Origin: Choricystis sp. odSpoLacu1
Lineage: Eukaryota > Chlorophyta > Trebouxiophyceae
Reading direction: 5' to 3'
DNA: 64,000 nucleotides
Assembly: GCA_958009055.1 (NCBI GenBank)
Contig: OY253651.1
Coordinates: 682,001-746,000, forward strand
Shown: in pieces, positions 53,341 through 63,168 of the stretch
How positions within the stretch are numbered: the first letter of the stretch is position 1
How the letters are laid out: each line of letters begins with the position of its first letter
Made by a program: the position numbers and the translations under genes
The notes under the pieces: generated by a model
Databases searched by the model: none
Seen by the model: the letters and a program-made list of their open reading frames with translations, nothing else
What the model was told of the DNA's origin: nothing

Positions 53341-55918
53341 TCACGGCCACCGCGCCGGCTCCGCCGCCGCCCCCACCACCCGCCCCCCCGCCCTCCGACC
53401 ATCATCCGCGCCCTGCATGGCGGCGGGCCGCCGCTTCTGGCTGTCGGTTCTGTCGGAGCACTTGCGCCACGAGCGCGGCGCGCCCGGGGGAGGCCCATAC
53501 GTCGGCGTCGCCACCGACGCCACCGCCGGCCCCTCCCCCCACGCCGCCACCCGGGGGCCGGCCGCCACCTCCAGCACAATGACCTCGTTCTCGCCCGCCC
53601 TCAGAATGGGGCCGGGAACGTAGAGCGTGGCCCCAGGGCCAGCCGCGGGCCAGTACCACCCGAGGTGGAACCCATTCACAAACACGACGCCCTTGGACCA
53701 GCCGACCATGGACAGGTAGGTGTCTGCTGGGTGGGGGCCACGGTGGTGGCGGCGCAGAGGGGGGGGCGGGGGGCGGGGCAGGGCCGCGTCGGCCGACGCG
53801 ACAGTCACGAGTGGGCGCCCATCCTCCGCGCCCTCGCGCCCTTCGCTCGCATCCAGCCAGCCGCCGTCCGGGCCCACGGGCACCGTCAGAAAGCCGCGGT
53901 AAATGGCGGGGCCGGTGGAGGCGGGATCCACCGCCGCGCCGCGCGCGGCGGCACGCGCGCCCGCGCCGCTCACGTTGAGCCGCCCCACGTCCCCGCTGCT
54001 CAGCGGCAGCGGCCACGCGCGCCACCCGGCCGCCAGCCGCGCGCCGTTGAGCCAGGCGCGGCGGCAGGGCAGCCCCTTCAGGTCGTGGTTGGCGCCCCCG
54101 TTGTCTCGGCCGACGGCTTCCACGATGAAGGTGAGCGCGACGGCGTCGTCGCCGTCGGCCGCGGCTGCGGAGAGAGCGGCGGCGACGGCTTTTGGATTCA
54201 GTGTCGCCTCCGTCGCCGGCGAGTGGGGCACCGGCGCACACGCGGCCGCCCCCCCTGTGCCTCCACGGGCCAGGGTGGCGGCCAGGTGGCCGCCAATGAG
54301 GATGCGGGCAGCGTCGTGGGGGGGGCAGGCGAGGGTTAGGACGGCGGGGCCAGTGGTCAGTGCTGCCGTCGGCACAGGGACGGAGTACACGATCAGGCCG
54401 CCCGCCTGCCCGTACGCCTGCATCCAGCGGGGGCCGCCGTCGGACGGGATGCCGTCCCCCGGGGCGAGCTCGGGCAGGGCGTCCAACAGCGGCGCGGCTT
54501 GGGTCAAAGGAATGCGTCCGTAGGCTGCGAGCACAGGCTCTGTGGGCGGCGGAGGCAGCGCCGCCCTCGTGTGGCCCGCAATCACGCCCCGCAGCGCGGT
54601 GTACCGGTTGCCGCCCCCCATGCCGGGCTGACCAGAGACGCCAGACTCGCCGACGGGGGACGTGTAGTCGTAGCTCGTCACGCAGCCAACATAGCTGCCG
54701 CCCACGTCGTCCGCCGCGCCGCCGGCCGACCACCCAAAGTTGGTGCCGCCCGCCCCCATGTAGAGGGAGACGGAGGCGGTGCCGCCGGCGTGGGCGAGGA
54801 GGGAGGTGAGGGAGGAGACCATGTCGGGGAGCGACGTGTTTTGGGCGGGCTCCCCCCACCGGGTCAGCCACCCGGTGTACCACTCGGTGCACATTTTAAC
54901 GCGCCGGCCAGGAGGATTGTACGCGTCGGCCGCGCCAAAGGCCTGGGCCAGGTTGGTGTTGGGCCCAAAATCGACGGTGGTTAAAGTGGAGAGCCCCTTT
55001 AAAGCCCCACCTTTCAGCTTTGCAGGCGGATCTACCGTGAACAGGACGACGCCGGGGAGCAACACGGCCGCCCTCGCTGCCAGGTGCTTCATGTAGGCTT
55101 TTTCGGGGCCGACAAACCCGAGTTCGTTCTCCACTTGGACCGCCGCGATCGGGCCGCCGCGCGCGACCGTCCACCGCGCAATCCGAGGCAGCAGCACATC
55201 CCACCACGCATCCACCCGGGTCAGGAAGGCGGGGTCGTCGGAGCGGAGGCGGGGGAGGGGGGTGCCGACGGTCGCAGGATTCGCGAGCCACGCGGGGAGG
55301 CCGCCCCCCGCCCACTCGGCACAGATGTAGGGTCCCGGGCGCAGCAGGACTAAAAAACCCGCCGCCTGAGCCGCGCCTAGAAATGCGTCCAAATCGGCGT
55401 CTGCCTCCCAGTTGTAGACGCCCGGGGCCGGTTCGTGCAGGTCCCACGGCACGTAGGTGGTGATGGCGTTCAGGCCCAGCGCTTTCAAGCGGGCGAGGCG
55501 GTCGGCCCAGTGGGCGGGGTGGATGCGAAAATAGTGGATGCTGTAGATGTGTGTGTGTGATGTGTGCGGTGTTGGTGGATGGCGAGAGGTGTTTTTTTTG
55601 TTTTTTGGTGGCTAGCGGCGACAGGGGACGGCCCCGTCGTCGCCGTCCGCGTCGGTTTTGCATTGCTACGCCCCTCCTCCCTACGCTCTCCTCATCCTCA
55701 TCTCACCTGCCCGATATCAGCTGCACGGGCGCTCCATTATGCACAAACCTGTCCCCCGCCACCCGGAACGAGGGCGTGGAGTCCCCCGGCGCGGGCGCGG
55801 GGGCGGGCGCACGCACGCGCTCGTCGGCCGGCGGCGTGGGGGCCAGTGGGTGGCGGTTGGCGGTCGCCAGCGACAGGGCAGCCAGCGCGAGGGCTGTGGT
55901 GATTGAGCGTGGTCGCAT
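53341..55918 (-). CDS. BGAL: secreted beta-galactosidase, glycoside hydrolase family 35
   Basis: Hydrolyses terminal beta-galactosyl residues; in algae probably wall or extracellular glycans. Exons 55918-55707 and 55540-53341 give 803 residues in perfect frame. Signal peptide MRPRSITTALALAALSLATA. GH35 motifs: [62 protein letters not shown], acid/base Glu in IAAVQVENELGFVG, nucleophile Glu in CTEWYTGWLTRWGE, and MGAGGTNFGW. Beta-sandwich domains follow, with the usual YRGFLTVP and SKGVVFVNGFHLGWYWPAAGP. The C-terminus is Arg-rich and unrelated to the plant lectin domain. The intron lies inside the catalytic SGS|IHY motif. Confidence 0.94.
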
Positions 55919-56163
55919 GGTGGTCGAGGAGGGGTGGGAACAGGCGCGCGGGGAGGCGTTCTCTCTTTCCGCTGCGGCCGTCGGGCCGAGGATTCGTTGT
56001 CTTACAAGAGCTCAAGCCCGCCCAAAGCCACCACTTTTTCCCCCGTGGCCGAACCCGTCTCTCCCTCCTTTTTCCCCCACACGCGCGTCACACGTACGCG
56101 CGCCCCAGCCTCGCCAGCCTATTAGTTTTAATAATGCGATTTTTCCCCCTCCACCCTTTCATT

Positions 56164-58236
56164 TTAACCCTCCGCGCGCGCCGCCACGTATGCGCGCCAC
56201 CCGCCCCATGCCGTGATGTCCTGCCCCGCCGCCGCGGCGTCGGGCTCGCACAGGAAGCCTTTGACCCAGTTGCCGTCCTCGAGTTCCACGTTGCCGATGC
56301 ACAGGGGGGGCGGCAAGCAGGTGGCGACAAATGAGGCAAACCCTGCCAGCGGCACGGACCACACCTCGCCCTCGATCGACGCGCCGCCGGGGCCACCTCT
56401 GCGCACGAGCCCAGGCTTGGCGCCGCCGCCGCCGAGAGCGTGCAGGGTGTAGGTGGGGGCTGTGTGCGTCGCGCAGGCGAGCGACGCACCGGCAGTGAGG
56501 AGCTGTGCGTTCAGTGCAAGGCCTGACAAATGCAGGCCAACCACAAACAGGGGGATGGTGGCGTCGTGGGTGACGCCGGTGGGCGGGGAGCAGGCCAAGC
56601 CGGTGGGCGGGGAGTGGGCCACGCCGGTGGGCGACGACCCGTGGGCGTGCCCGTTGGCTTGGCCGTTTGCTTTCACCACAGCGCGCGGGGGCGAGGTGGC
56701 CGCCAGGCGCCCCCCAACGCCCAGCAGGCGGCCTGCGGGGTCCAGCGGCACCGTCAGGTCGCCCGCGCACGCGGCCGTGGCCAGCGTCAGGGGAGCGGCC
56801 GGCGCGATCGCTGCGTGCAGGCGTTGGCCCAGTTCGAGCAAAGCGTCGTCGCTCCACGCAGGCGCAACCAGCTGCACGCCAAACGGGACACCCACATCCT
56901 CCTGCAGCCCAGCGGGCACGGACACAGCAGCCAGGTCCAGCAGGTTGCAAAAGTTTGTGTAGGTGCCCAGTGTGGCGTTGGTGGAGAGGGGTTCCGCGTC
57001 GACAGCGGACATGGTGAACGTGCGGGGCGACGTGGGCAGCAGCAGGCAGTCGCACACCGACCACACGCGTGCCTCGATGTCGGCGCGAGCCTGGGCCAAC
57101 GCGTGGATCGCGGGCCACGCGTCCACAGTGCGCTGGTCGTCGGCGGGGGCCAGGACAGCGCGCGTGACCGGGTGGAGCGCGCTCCACCCGTGCTTGTTGA
57201 CGACGCCGCGCACCGCGTCCAGCCTCTCCGCCAGCCAGGGCGAGTTGGAGGCGTACAGCAGGCGCGCCACGTCCAGCAGCAGGCGCGAGTCGGCGGGCGA
57301 CAGGGCGACGCGCGTGCCGCCAAGCGACGTGGCAGCCGCGGCCGCTGCTTCAAGCCCCGCCCGCACGGACGCGGACACGACGCCCTCCTCCTCCACGGGG
57401 GCCAGCACCCCAAACCTGAAGGAGCGAGAGGAGCCCCAGTGGGCGTCGACCGTCGACGGCGGGTGGCGGGAGTGGGGGTCGCGCGCGTCAAAACCAGCCG
57501 CGACCCTTCCCACCGCCCTCGCATCGCCGCACGAGGCCGCAAACACGGCCACACAGTCCAGGGATGCGCACGCGGGCAGAACGCCGGCGCAACTGATGAG
57601 CCCCCGGGTGGGCTTGTAGCCGACGACGCCGTTGAGGGCGGCGGGGACGCGCCCGGACCCGGCCGTGTCCGTCCCAATGGCGAAACAGACAGCACCCGCC
57701 CCCACCGCCACGCCACACCCTGATGACGATCCACCCGAGATGTAGGCGGGGTTGTACACGCAGGCAAGCGGGCCAGATGGAGAGCGTTGGCCAGACAGGC
57801 CGGCCGCCCACTGGTCCAGGTTGAGCTTGCCCATGCACACGGCGCCCGCGGCCAGCAGCTTCTGCACCGCGGTCGCTGACTTGGTGGGGAGTGGGTCGCC
57901 AGCCAGGGCGGGGCAGGCGGCCGTCGTGGGCGCGCCCGCGACGTCGATATTGTCTTTGACACTAAAGGGCACGCCGTGCAGCGGACCCCGTGCGGCCACT
58001 GGCACCGCGTCCAGCTCGCGACACCTCGCCTCCAGCTCGTCCAGTGGGGTGACGTGCAGGAAGGCGTGTGTGTGGGTGGCCGCCACCACGCGACGCAGCG
58101 CCTCGGCGACGACGTCCGCGACGCTTGCGGCGCCGGTGGCGTACGCTTCCCGCAGGGCGGCCAGGGACGACAGGTCGACGGGGAAGGGGGGCGGCGTTGG
58201 CGGGCCTGGTGTGGGGGTTGGAGGGGGTGGGAACAT
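56164..58236 (-). CDS. DUR2: allophanate hydrolase (urea amidolyase second step)
   Basis: Converts allophanate to ammonium and carbonate after urea carboxylase. Intronless, 690 residues. The amidase-signature triad is visible: Lys in PFSVKDNIDVAG, cis-Ser in GGSSSGCGVAVG and nucleophile Ser in GTDTAGSGRVPA. The AtzF/DUR-type C-terminal domain carries IPLFVVGLHLSGLALNAQL, TYTLHALGG and the final GWRAYVAARAEG. A linker made of PPTG-type repeats joins the two. The start MFPPPPTPTPG at 58236 is chosen over upstream codons because the Pro-rich leader leads directly into the family's LSSLAALREAYATG helix. No targeting signal is obvious, so it is probably cytosolic. It follows urea carboxylase on the same strand with 181 bases between; as eukaryotic genes they are probably transcribed separately but may be co-regulated. 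Confidence 0.93.
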   Translation of the reverse strand: MFPPPPTPTPGPPTPPPFPVDLSSLAALREAYATGAASVADVVAEALRRVVAATHTHAFLHVTPLDELEARCRELDAVPVAARGPLHGVPFSVKDNIDVAGAPTTAACPALAGDPLPTKSATAVQKLLAAGAVCMGKLNLDQWAAGLSGQRSPSGPLACVYNPAYISGGSSSGCGVAVGAGAVCFAIGTDTAGSGRVPAALNGVVGYKPTRGLISCAGVLPACASLDCVAVFAASCGDARAVGRVAAGFDARDPHSRHPPSTVDAHWGSSRSFRFGVLAPVEEEGVVSASVRAGLEAAAAAATSLGGTRVALSPADSRLLLDVARLLYASNSPWLAERLDAVRGVVNKHGWSALHPVTRAVLAPADDQRTVDAWPAIHALAQARADIEARVWSVCDCLLLPTSPRTFTMSAVDAEPLSTNATLGTYTNFCNLLDLAAVSVPAGLQEDVGVPFGVQLVAPAWSDDALLELGQRLHAAIAPAAPLTLATAACAGDLTVPLDPAGRLLGVGGRLAATSPPRAVVKANGQANGHAHGSSPTGVAHSPPTGLACSPPTGVTHDATIPLFVVGLHLSGLALNAQLLTAGASLACATHTAPTYTLHALGGGGAKPGLVRRGGPGGASIEGEVWSVPLAGFASFVATCLPPPLCIGNVELEDGNWVKGFLCEPDAAAAGQDITAWGGWRAYVAARAEG
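56571..56636 (-). repeat. 24-base minisatellite, about three units, in the amidolyase linker
   Basis: Units share the core GCCGGTGGGCGG on the plus strand and encode PPTGVAHS/PPTGLACS/PPTGVTHD in the interdomain linker of allophanate hydrolase. The array stays in frame. Confidence 0.85.
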
Positions 58237-58417
58237 GATGGTGAGCGAGGGTTTGATAGGGGGAGAAAGGGGGGGTACGAAAAAAAGAAAAGTACGAGTA
58301 TTGGCGCACGAGGTGGTTTGCAGCGCCCGCCCCCCCACACACCGCGCCCCTCCTCCCTGCGCACAAGAGTGTTGCAGCGAAGGCCCGAATGAATAGGGAG
58401 GACAAACCCTTTTTCCT

Positions 58418-61400
58418 TCACGGCTCACGTTTGACCTCGGGCGCGCCACTGTGCAGCACCAGAATCTCGTCCCCCTGGTCGACCAGGGCGCCCGCAGCCG
58501 CGACGACGTGCAGCACGGTCAGCCCGGTGCCTCCCTTGGGCGCGTCGACCTCAAACTCCATCTTCATTGCCTCCACGACGCCCAGCGTGGCGCCGGGGAG
58601 GGCGGCCGCCCCCACCTCCACGGCGGGGGTGAACTTGCCAGCGACAGGGGCGCGCACAACGATGGCGCCCTCGGGCCACGCGTCGGTCAAGGGTGCGTCA
58701 CACACCGCCGCCGCCTCCACCGCCTCTGGCGGCGCGTCCGCCGCCCACCGCTCCCGCTCGGCTTCAAAGGCGGCCTGCTTGCGGTCCCGGTCGGCGGCGA
58801 TGGCGGCGGCGTCACGGGTCAGCATGGCCTTGTACTCGTCCACGTCAAACTCGCTGTGCTCAACCTTGAGCGTCGCGTCACCTGCTGCATAGCGCGCGCG
58901 GAACGCGTTCAGCTCGTCCTCGCTCACCTCGAAGAAGCGCACCACGTCAAACTCGTTCAGCAGCCAGGGCGTGCGTCCATCGCCTGTGCGCCACGTGGAC
59001 CACATCTGCGCGGTCCTCCCAACAAGCTGGTACCCGCCGGGTGAATCCATGCCGTACACACACATGAAGGATCCCCCCAGCCCCACCTCCCCCTCCGCCG
59101 TCCACACGCGGGCGGGGTTCATTTTTGTGGTGACCATGCGGTGGCGGGGGTCGAGGGCCAGGGCGCAGGGGGCGCCCAGGTAGACGTCGCCCAGGCCCAG
59201 GACTAAGTAGGATGCATCAAACACGGCGGCCCGCACAGCTTCGGGGTCGCACCCATTGATGCGGGCCACAAAGTCGATGTTAGAGGGGAGGTAGGGGGCG
59301 ACCGCGCGCACACTGGAGGCGTAGCGTTCCAGGGCTTTGCGCGTGGTGGACGCGTTGAAGGCGAGGGGCAGGTGGAGCACGCGCGACGGGACGCGGCGGG
59401 GGACGGTCAGGCCGCGAGCTGCGGTCGACACGACGGCCAGGAGGTCGGCCAGATCCAGGGCTGCCGGGTCAAACTCGACGTGCAGCGAGCGCACGCCTGG
59501 GCTCAGCTCGCGCAGCGCGTCCGGCGGCAGGCTCGCCGTCAGCGCGTCAGTCAGCGCGCGCACCGCCAGCCTCAGCGGCAGGTCGATGCGTTCATCCCCC
59601 CCAAACTCCACCAGGATGGCGTCCTCGCCCGCGAGGCGGACCAGGGTGCGGCCGCCATCGTCGGAGCCGCCCTCGATCGTCAGCAGGACTGGGTCCTCCC
59701 GCGCCGGGGCGCGGGGGGGGGTCGCGTCCGCAGCTGTCGCTTCAAACTCGGCCAACGCTTTCAACGCGTCCGCGCGCGCGACGCGGAAGAAGCGGACGGT
59801 GTCGCCCGGGCGGGCTTGGCCCAGTTTCCAGGCGTCGGAGCGGCACACGACGGCGGGGCAGACGAAGCCGCCCAATGATGGGCCATCGACGCCCAGGAAC
59901 ACGGGCAGTTCCCCAGTGATATTGATGCTTCTGTGCGAGTACACCGTGTCCAGCACGTTGGACGGGTGCAGCCCCGCGTCGCCACCATCCGCGCGCGTCC
60001 AGATCGGCGCGGCCGCCCCTTCGAGCCTCGCACCCAGCCTGTTCGAGTTGAAGTGGACGCGCAAGGGTGTGTCGAACAGAAAGTCGGCCGTCTCCATGAA
60101 ACCGGTGGAGTGTGGGCCCTCGACAGCGCCCACGAGCCATTCGGTGGTATAGACTGGCGGCGCGCGCGGTGGTTGGAGCGCGACCCCCTCCGCCCCACAC
60201 CCTGGAAACAGGCGCAGCACGTCGCCCACGCGCAGGGCGCGCCCCTGGTGCCCGCCAAAGCCGCCGAGTTGGAAGGTGGTGCGGGAGCCGAGGTAGGGCG
60301 GGACGTCGAAACCTCCAGAGACGGCGACATAGGCACGCGCGCCCGGCCCCGCCAGCAGGCCGACACGCAGCGTGGCGCCGGCAGGCACGTCGATCGCAGA
60401 CCAGGGCGGGACAGCGACTCCATCCACGGTGAGGGGGGCGGGGGTGGCGCCGGTCACCGCGACGCGCGCGGCGCAGGCAAACGTCAGGTCAAGGCCATCC
60501 AGCACCAGCTCCAGGGCAGCCGCATTGTCATCCTCATTGCCTACCAGCCTGTTGGCGGCACGGTAGGCCAGCTCGTCCGCGGGCCCCGAGGGCGGGATGC
60601 CCGCCTTCCACAGGCCGGGCCGGCCGAGGTCGACCACGATGGCTTGAACGCCCGGGGCGGCCGTCACGGCGGCCGTGTGGGACACAAACTTGAACGCCTC
60701 CACGTCGCGTGTGAGCAGGCGGCCTTGGCGGAAAGGCTCACTGTCACGCACCAGGGCGCGCAACAACGGCAGGTTGGTCTCCACGCCGTCGATGGCGGTG
60801 GATTCGAGCGCCTGTGCGAGCAGGGTCAACGATTCGGCCCGCGTCGGCGCCGTCACCACGATCTTGGCCAGCATGGGGTCGTACAGGGGGGACACGCGCT
60901 CCCCTGGGGCGTGGATGGCGGTCTCCAGGCGCAGCCAGGGGGCGGCGGGAGGCCAGGAGACGCGCGTGAGGAGGCCCGGGCTGGGAGTGAACCCGCGAGC
61001 CGCGTCCTCGGCATACACGCGCGCCTGGATGGAGTGCAGGGTGGTGGGCGTCGTGTCGGAGGCTTCAGCCTCGGCAGTCTCGGCGGCTGCCTCAATGGCA
61101 GGACACGGCAGCCCTGCTGCCGTCCTCAGCTGAGCTTCCACCAGATCCAGCCCGCCGCACACTTGTTCGGTGACCGCGTGCTCCACCTGCAGCCTGGCGT
61201 TGACCTCCAGAAAGTAGAAGACGGCGGGCTTAGTGGCGTCGACTAAGAATTCGACGGTGCCGGCGCCCGTGTAACCGACGCTGGCGCACAGGTTGACAGC
61301 CGCGCCCAGCATCGCCCTCCGCGTCCCCGCGTCCAGCCCCGGGGCGGGCGCCTCCTCCATAACCTTCTGGCGCCGCCTCTGAGCAGAGCAGTCGCGCGTG

Positions 61401-62047
61401 CCCAGGGCGAGGACGCGGCCGTCTGCCAGGCCAAAGATCTGGACCTCCACATGTCTCGCTGAGGGGACGTACGCTTCCACGAACACGCGCGCATCGCCGA
61501 ACGCGCCCCCCGCCAGGCGGCGCACGCGATCGAACGCGGGCTCGATCTCGTCGGGGGTGTCGCAGGATGCTTGGCCCACGCCGCCACCGCCAGCGGTGCA
61601 CTTGAGGAGGATGGGGAAGCCGAGCGCGACGGCTGCGGCGCGCGCAGCCTCCGCGCTCTCCACCAAGTCAGACCCGGGCAGCACGGGGACACCCGCAGCT
61701 TCAGCCAGGGCCCGGGCGGCATGCTTGGTGGCAAACGCGGCCAGGTGGGCGGGGGAGGGGCCGACCCAGGTCAAGCCTGCAGCCATGACGGCGGTGGCAA
61801 ACGATTCATTCTCTGATAAAAATCCGTAGCCGGGGATGATGGCGGACGCCCCTGCAGCAAGGGCGGCCGCCACGATGGCTTCCCCATCCAAGTAGGACGG
61901 GACTTCGACCACCGCGTCCGCGCCCGCCACGTGGCTGGCGTCATCACCCACAGTGATGGCGACGACGCGCAGGCCGAGCGAGCGCGCGGTGCGCGCGATG
62001 CGGACGGCGCACACGCCTCTGTTGGCGATGAGGACGGAGGAGAACAT
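58418..62047 (-). CDS. DUR1: urea carboxylase (biotin-dependent, urea amidolyase first step)
   Basis: ATP- and biotin-dependent carboxylation of urea to allophanate. Intronless, 1209 residues. Start at 62047 (MFSSVLIANRGVCAVRIARTA), the canonical biotin carboxylase beginning. Domains in order: biotin carboxylase N-part and ATP-grasp (LLKCTAGGGGVGQA, HVEVQIFGLADGRVLALGTRDCSAQRRRQKV, EVNARLQVEHAVTE); biotin carboxylase C-part (YAEDAARGFTPSPGLL); a KipA/AHS2-like carboxyltransferase half (VDLGRPGLWKAGIPPSGPAD); a KipI/AHS1-like half (LRELSPGVRSLHVEFDP); and a biotinyl domain with biotin Lys1162 in VEAMKMEFEV. This is the full urea carboxylase order. Green algae of the core chlorophyte group commonly use this pathway in place of urease. 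No long homopolymers and no frame break. The upstream spacer carries two inverted repeats. Confidence 0.95.
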   Translation of the reverse strand: MFSSVLIANRGVCAVRIARTARSLGLRVVAITVGDDASHVAGADAVVEVPSYLDGEAIVAAALAAGASAIIPGYGFLSENESFATAVMAAGLTWVGPSPAHLAAFATKHAARALAEAAGVPVLPGSDLVESAEAARAAAVALGFPILLKCTAGGGGVGQASCDTPDEIEPAFDRVRRLAGGAFGDARVFVEAYVPSARHVEVQIFGLADGRVLALGTRDCSAQRRRQKVMEEAPAPGLDAGTRRAMLGAAVNLCASVGYTGAGTVEFLVDATKPAVFYFLEVNARLQVEHAVTEQVCGGLDLVEAQLRTAAGLPCPAIEAAAETAEAEASDTTPTTLHSIQARVYAEDAARGFTPSPGLLTRVSWPPAAPWLRLETAIHAPGERVSPLYDPMLAKIVVTAPTRAESLTLLAQALESTAIDGVETNLPLLRALVRDSEPFRQGRLLTRDVEAFKFVSHTAAVTAAPGVQAIVVDLGRPGLWKAGIPPSGPADELAYRAANRLVGNEDDNAAALELVLDGLDLTFACAARVAVTGATPAPLTVDGVAVPPWSAIDVPAGATLRVGLLAGPGARAYVAVSGGFDVPPYLGSRTTFQLGGFGGHQGRALRVGDVLRLFPGCGAEGVALQPPRAPPVYTTEWLVGAVEGPHSTGFMETADFLFDTPLRVHFNSNRLGARLEGAAAPIWTRADGGDAGLHPSNVLDTVYSHRSINITGELPVFLGVDGPSLGGFVCPAVVCRSDAWKLGQARPGDTVRFFRVARADALKALAEFEATAADATPPRAPAREDPVLLTIEGGSDDGGRTLVRLAGEDAILVEFGGDERIDLPLRLAVRALTDALTASLPPDALRELSPGVRSLHVEFDPAALDLADLLAVVSTAARGLTVPRRVPSRVLHLPLAFNASTTRKALERYASSVRAVAPYLPSNIDFVARINGCDPEAVRAAVFDASYLVLGLGDVYLGAPCALALDPRHRMVTTKMNPARVWTAEGEVGLGGSFMCVYGMDSPGGYQLVGRTAQMWSTWRTGDGRTPWLLNEFDVVRFFEVSEDELNAFRARYAAGDATLKVEHSEFDVDEYKAMLTRDAAAIAADRDRKQAAFEAERERWAADAPPEAVEAAAVCDAPLTDAWPEGAIVVRAPVAGKFTPAVEVGAAALPGATLGVVEAMKMEFEVDAPKGGTGLTVLHVVAAAGALVDQGDEILVLHSGAPEVKREP

Positions 62048-62289
62048 TTTGTGTCTTGTCGATCTGGTGGGGTGTTGAGGAAAGGGTGTGAGAGCCGCAA
62101 AGCCGGCCCGCCCTGAGCGAGGCACAGGGGGTCGGGGCAGGGGGACGGGAGGAACCAACAGGGCGGAGGGTTGAAATGAAACTGCTTGGTCGACAGGTAG
62201 GTTCGTGCGCGCACAAAACCGCGTCGCCACCCCCGCCCAGACCGGCCTCATGCCGCCGTCCGCTCCCCTCAACGGTCACCAGGATGGCT

Positions 62290-62304
62290 CTGACATAATG
62301 TCAG
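62290..62304. promoter_or_regulatory. 15-base palindrome, 7-base arms
   Basis: CTGACAT, a central A, ATGTCAG. Its TGACAT half-site and position resemble a dimeric transcription-factor site. Confidence 0.4.
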
Positions 62305-62572
62305 GGTGCCAATTGGGGCTGGTCAAGGGCGGTAATGGGGCAGCACGCGGCGGGGGGCGCCGGGATCTTGTTACTAGGGCGACGTTTTGTGCGCCGCGGC
62401 CGCACCGACGCGCGCGTCCCGCATGTGGCCCCACCGACACCCGCGTCACACCAACCACGAGTCCTCACCTGGTGTGAATCGAAATACAGAGCGAATAGAG
62501 GAGATCTGCGTGAGTCGCGCGCAGCAAAGAAATACAAATACACTCTGTGCGACCCAGTGCGTTTTTTGCGTT

Positions 62573-62598
62573 GACGTGCGTGAGAATTCACGCACGTC
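62573..62598. repeat. perfect inverted repeat, 11-base arms, GAAT loop
   Basis: Arms GACGTGCGTGA and TCACGCACGTC. ACGTG is also a core of plant bZIP/bHLH sites. It lies between urea carboxylase and the transporter gene. Confidence 0.8.
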
Positions 62599-62604
62599 GC
62601 GTGT

Positions 62605-63168
62605 TTGCCTCGTGATGAGGCTTCCCTTTTTCCCGCTTTTGATCTCTGCTGCTCGACTAGCGCAGATTTCAAGCGGTCGCACCACCAAAAAATGTCTGCT
62701 TCCTCACCACAGTTTTTGGCATCCACCCTTCATTGCCTCATGCTCGAGGAAGCTTCTGGTCACACCGATTGCGCGGTCACGGATGCCTTAACATGGCTAC
62801 TACAAAATGGCACGCATTACATAGAGAAGCGACAGGGAAGAGGGCAAGGTGTGAGGGTGGGTCAATACACCGCGCAAAATAAAATTCCAAGAACTCTCCA
62901 CAGCGATCACGAGCTCGCACAAGACATGGTTGTCAAAAATAAAAACAACTCGCCCGCTCACATCATCCACAACTCTAGCGGGGGGAGGCGGCAGCGTCGC
63001 CCCACGCGTTGATTATGGTTTGGATGGCAAAAAAGATCCACTGCGCTTTTGCGCTACAACAACAAAAAACCGGCCCCACATCATTCACACCGCCAGCCTC
63101 CCCCAGCGGCTGGCCTTTGTGCGCCATCGTGAGACCATGAGTCCGAAAAAAACAGGCGCCACGCGTGT
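62605..63168. other. spacer of lower G+C between urea carboxylase and transporter
   Basis: Noticeably richer in A and T than the rest of the window, with ordinary sequence rather than simple repeats. An open frame on the plus strand (62605-63012, 135 codons) has no recognisable motif, and I do not call it a gene. The region may be the transporter's 3' UTR plus an intergenic or decayed segment. Confidence 0.5.

Larger units (their letters stand above)
62048..62604. promoter_or_regulatory. upstream region of urea carboxylase with two inverted repeats
   Basis: Inverted repeats at 62290-62304 (CTGACAT-A-ATGTCAG) and 62573-62598 (GACGTGCGTGA-GAAT-TCACGCACGTC) lie 243 and 526 bases upstream of the start codon. 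Either could be a regulator site for nitrogen control; no known algal nitrogen-regulator site was matched. Confidence 0.5.

Noticed and set aside
56164..62047. A single fused DUR1,2 urea amidolyase as in yeast
   Set aside because: There is a stop, a 181-base spacer and a separate start between the two proteins, and no intron that would join them in frame is visible.
62605..63012. 135-codon open frame as a gene
   Set aside because: No motif, no splice-supported structure, and composition of ordinary spacer; kept only as a note on the region.
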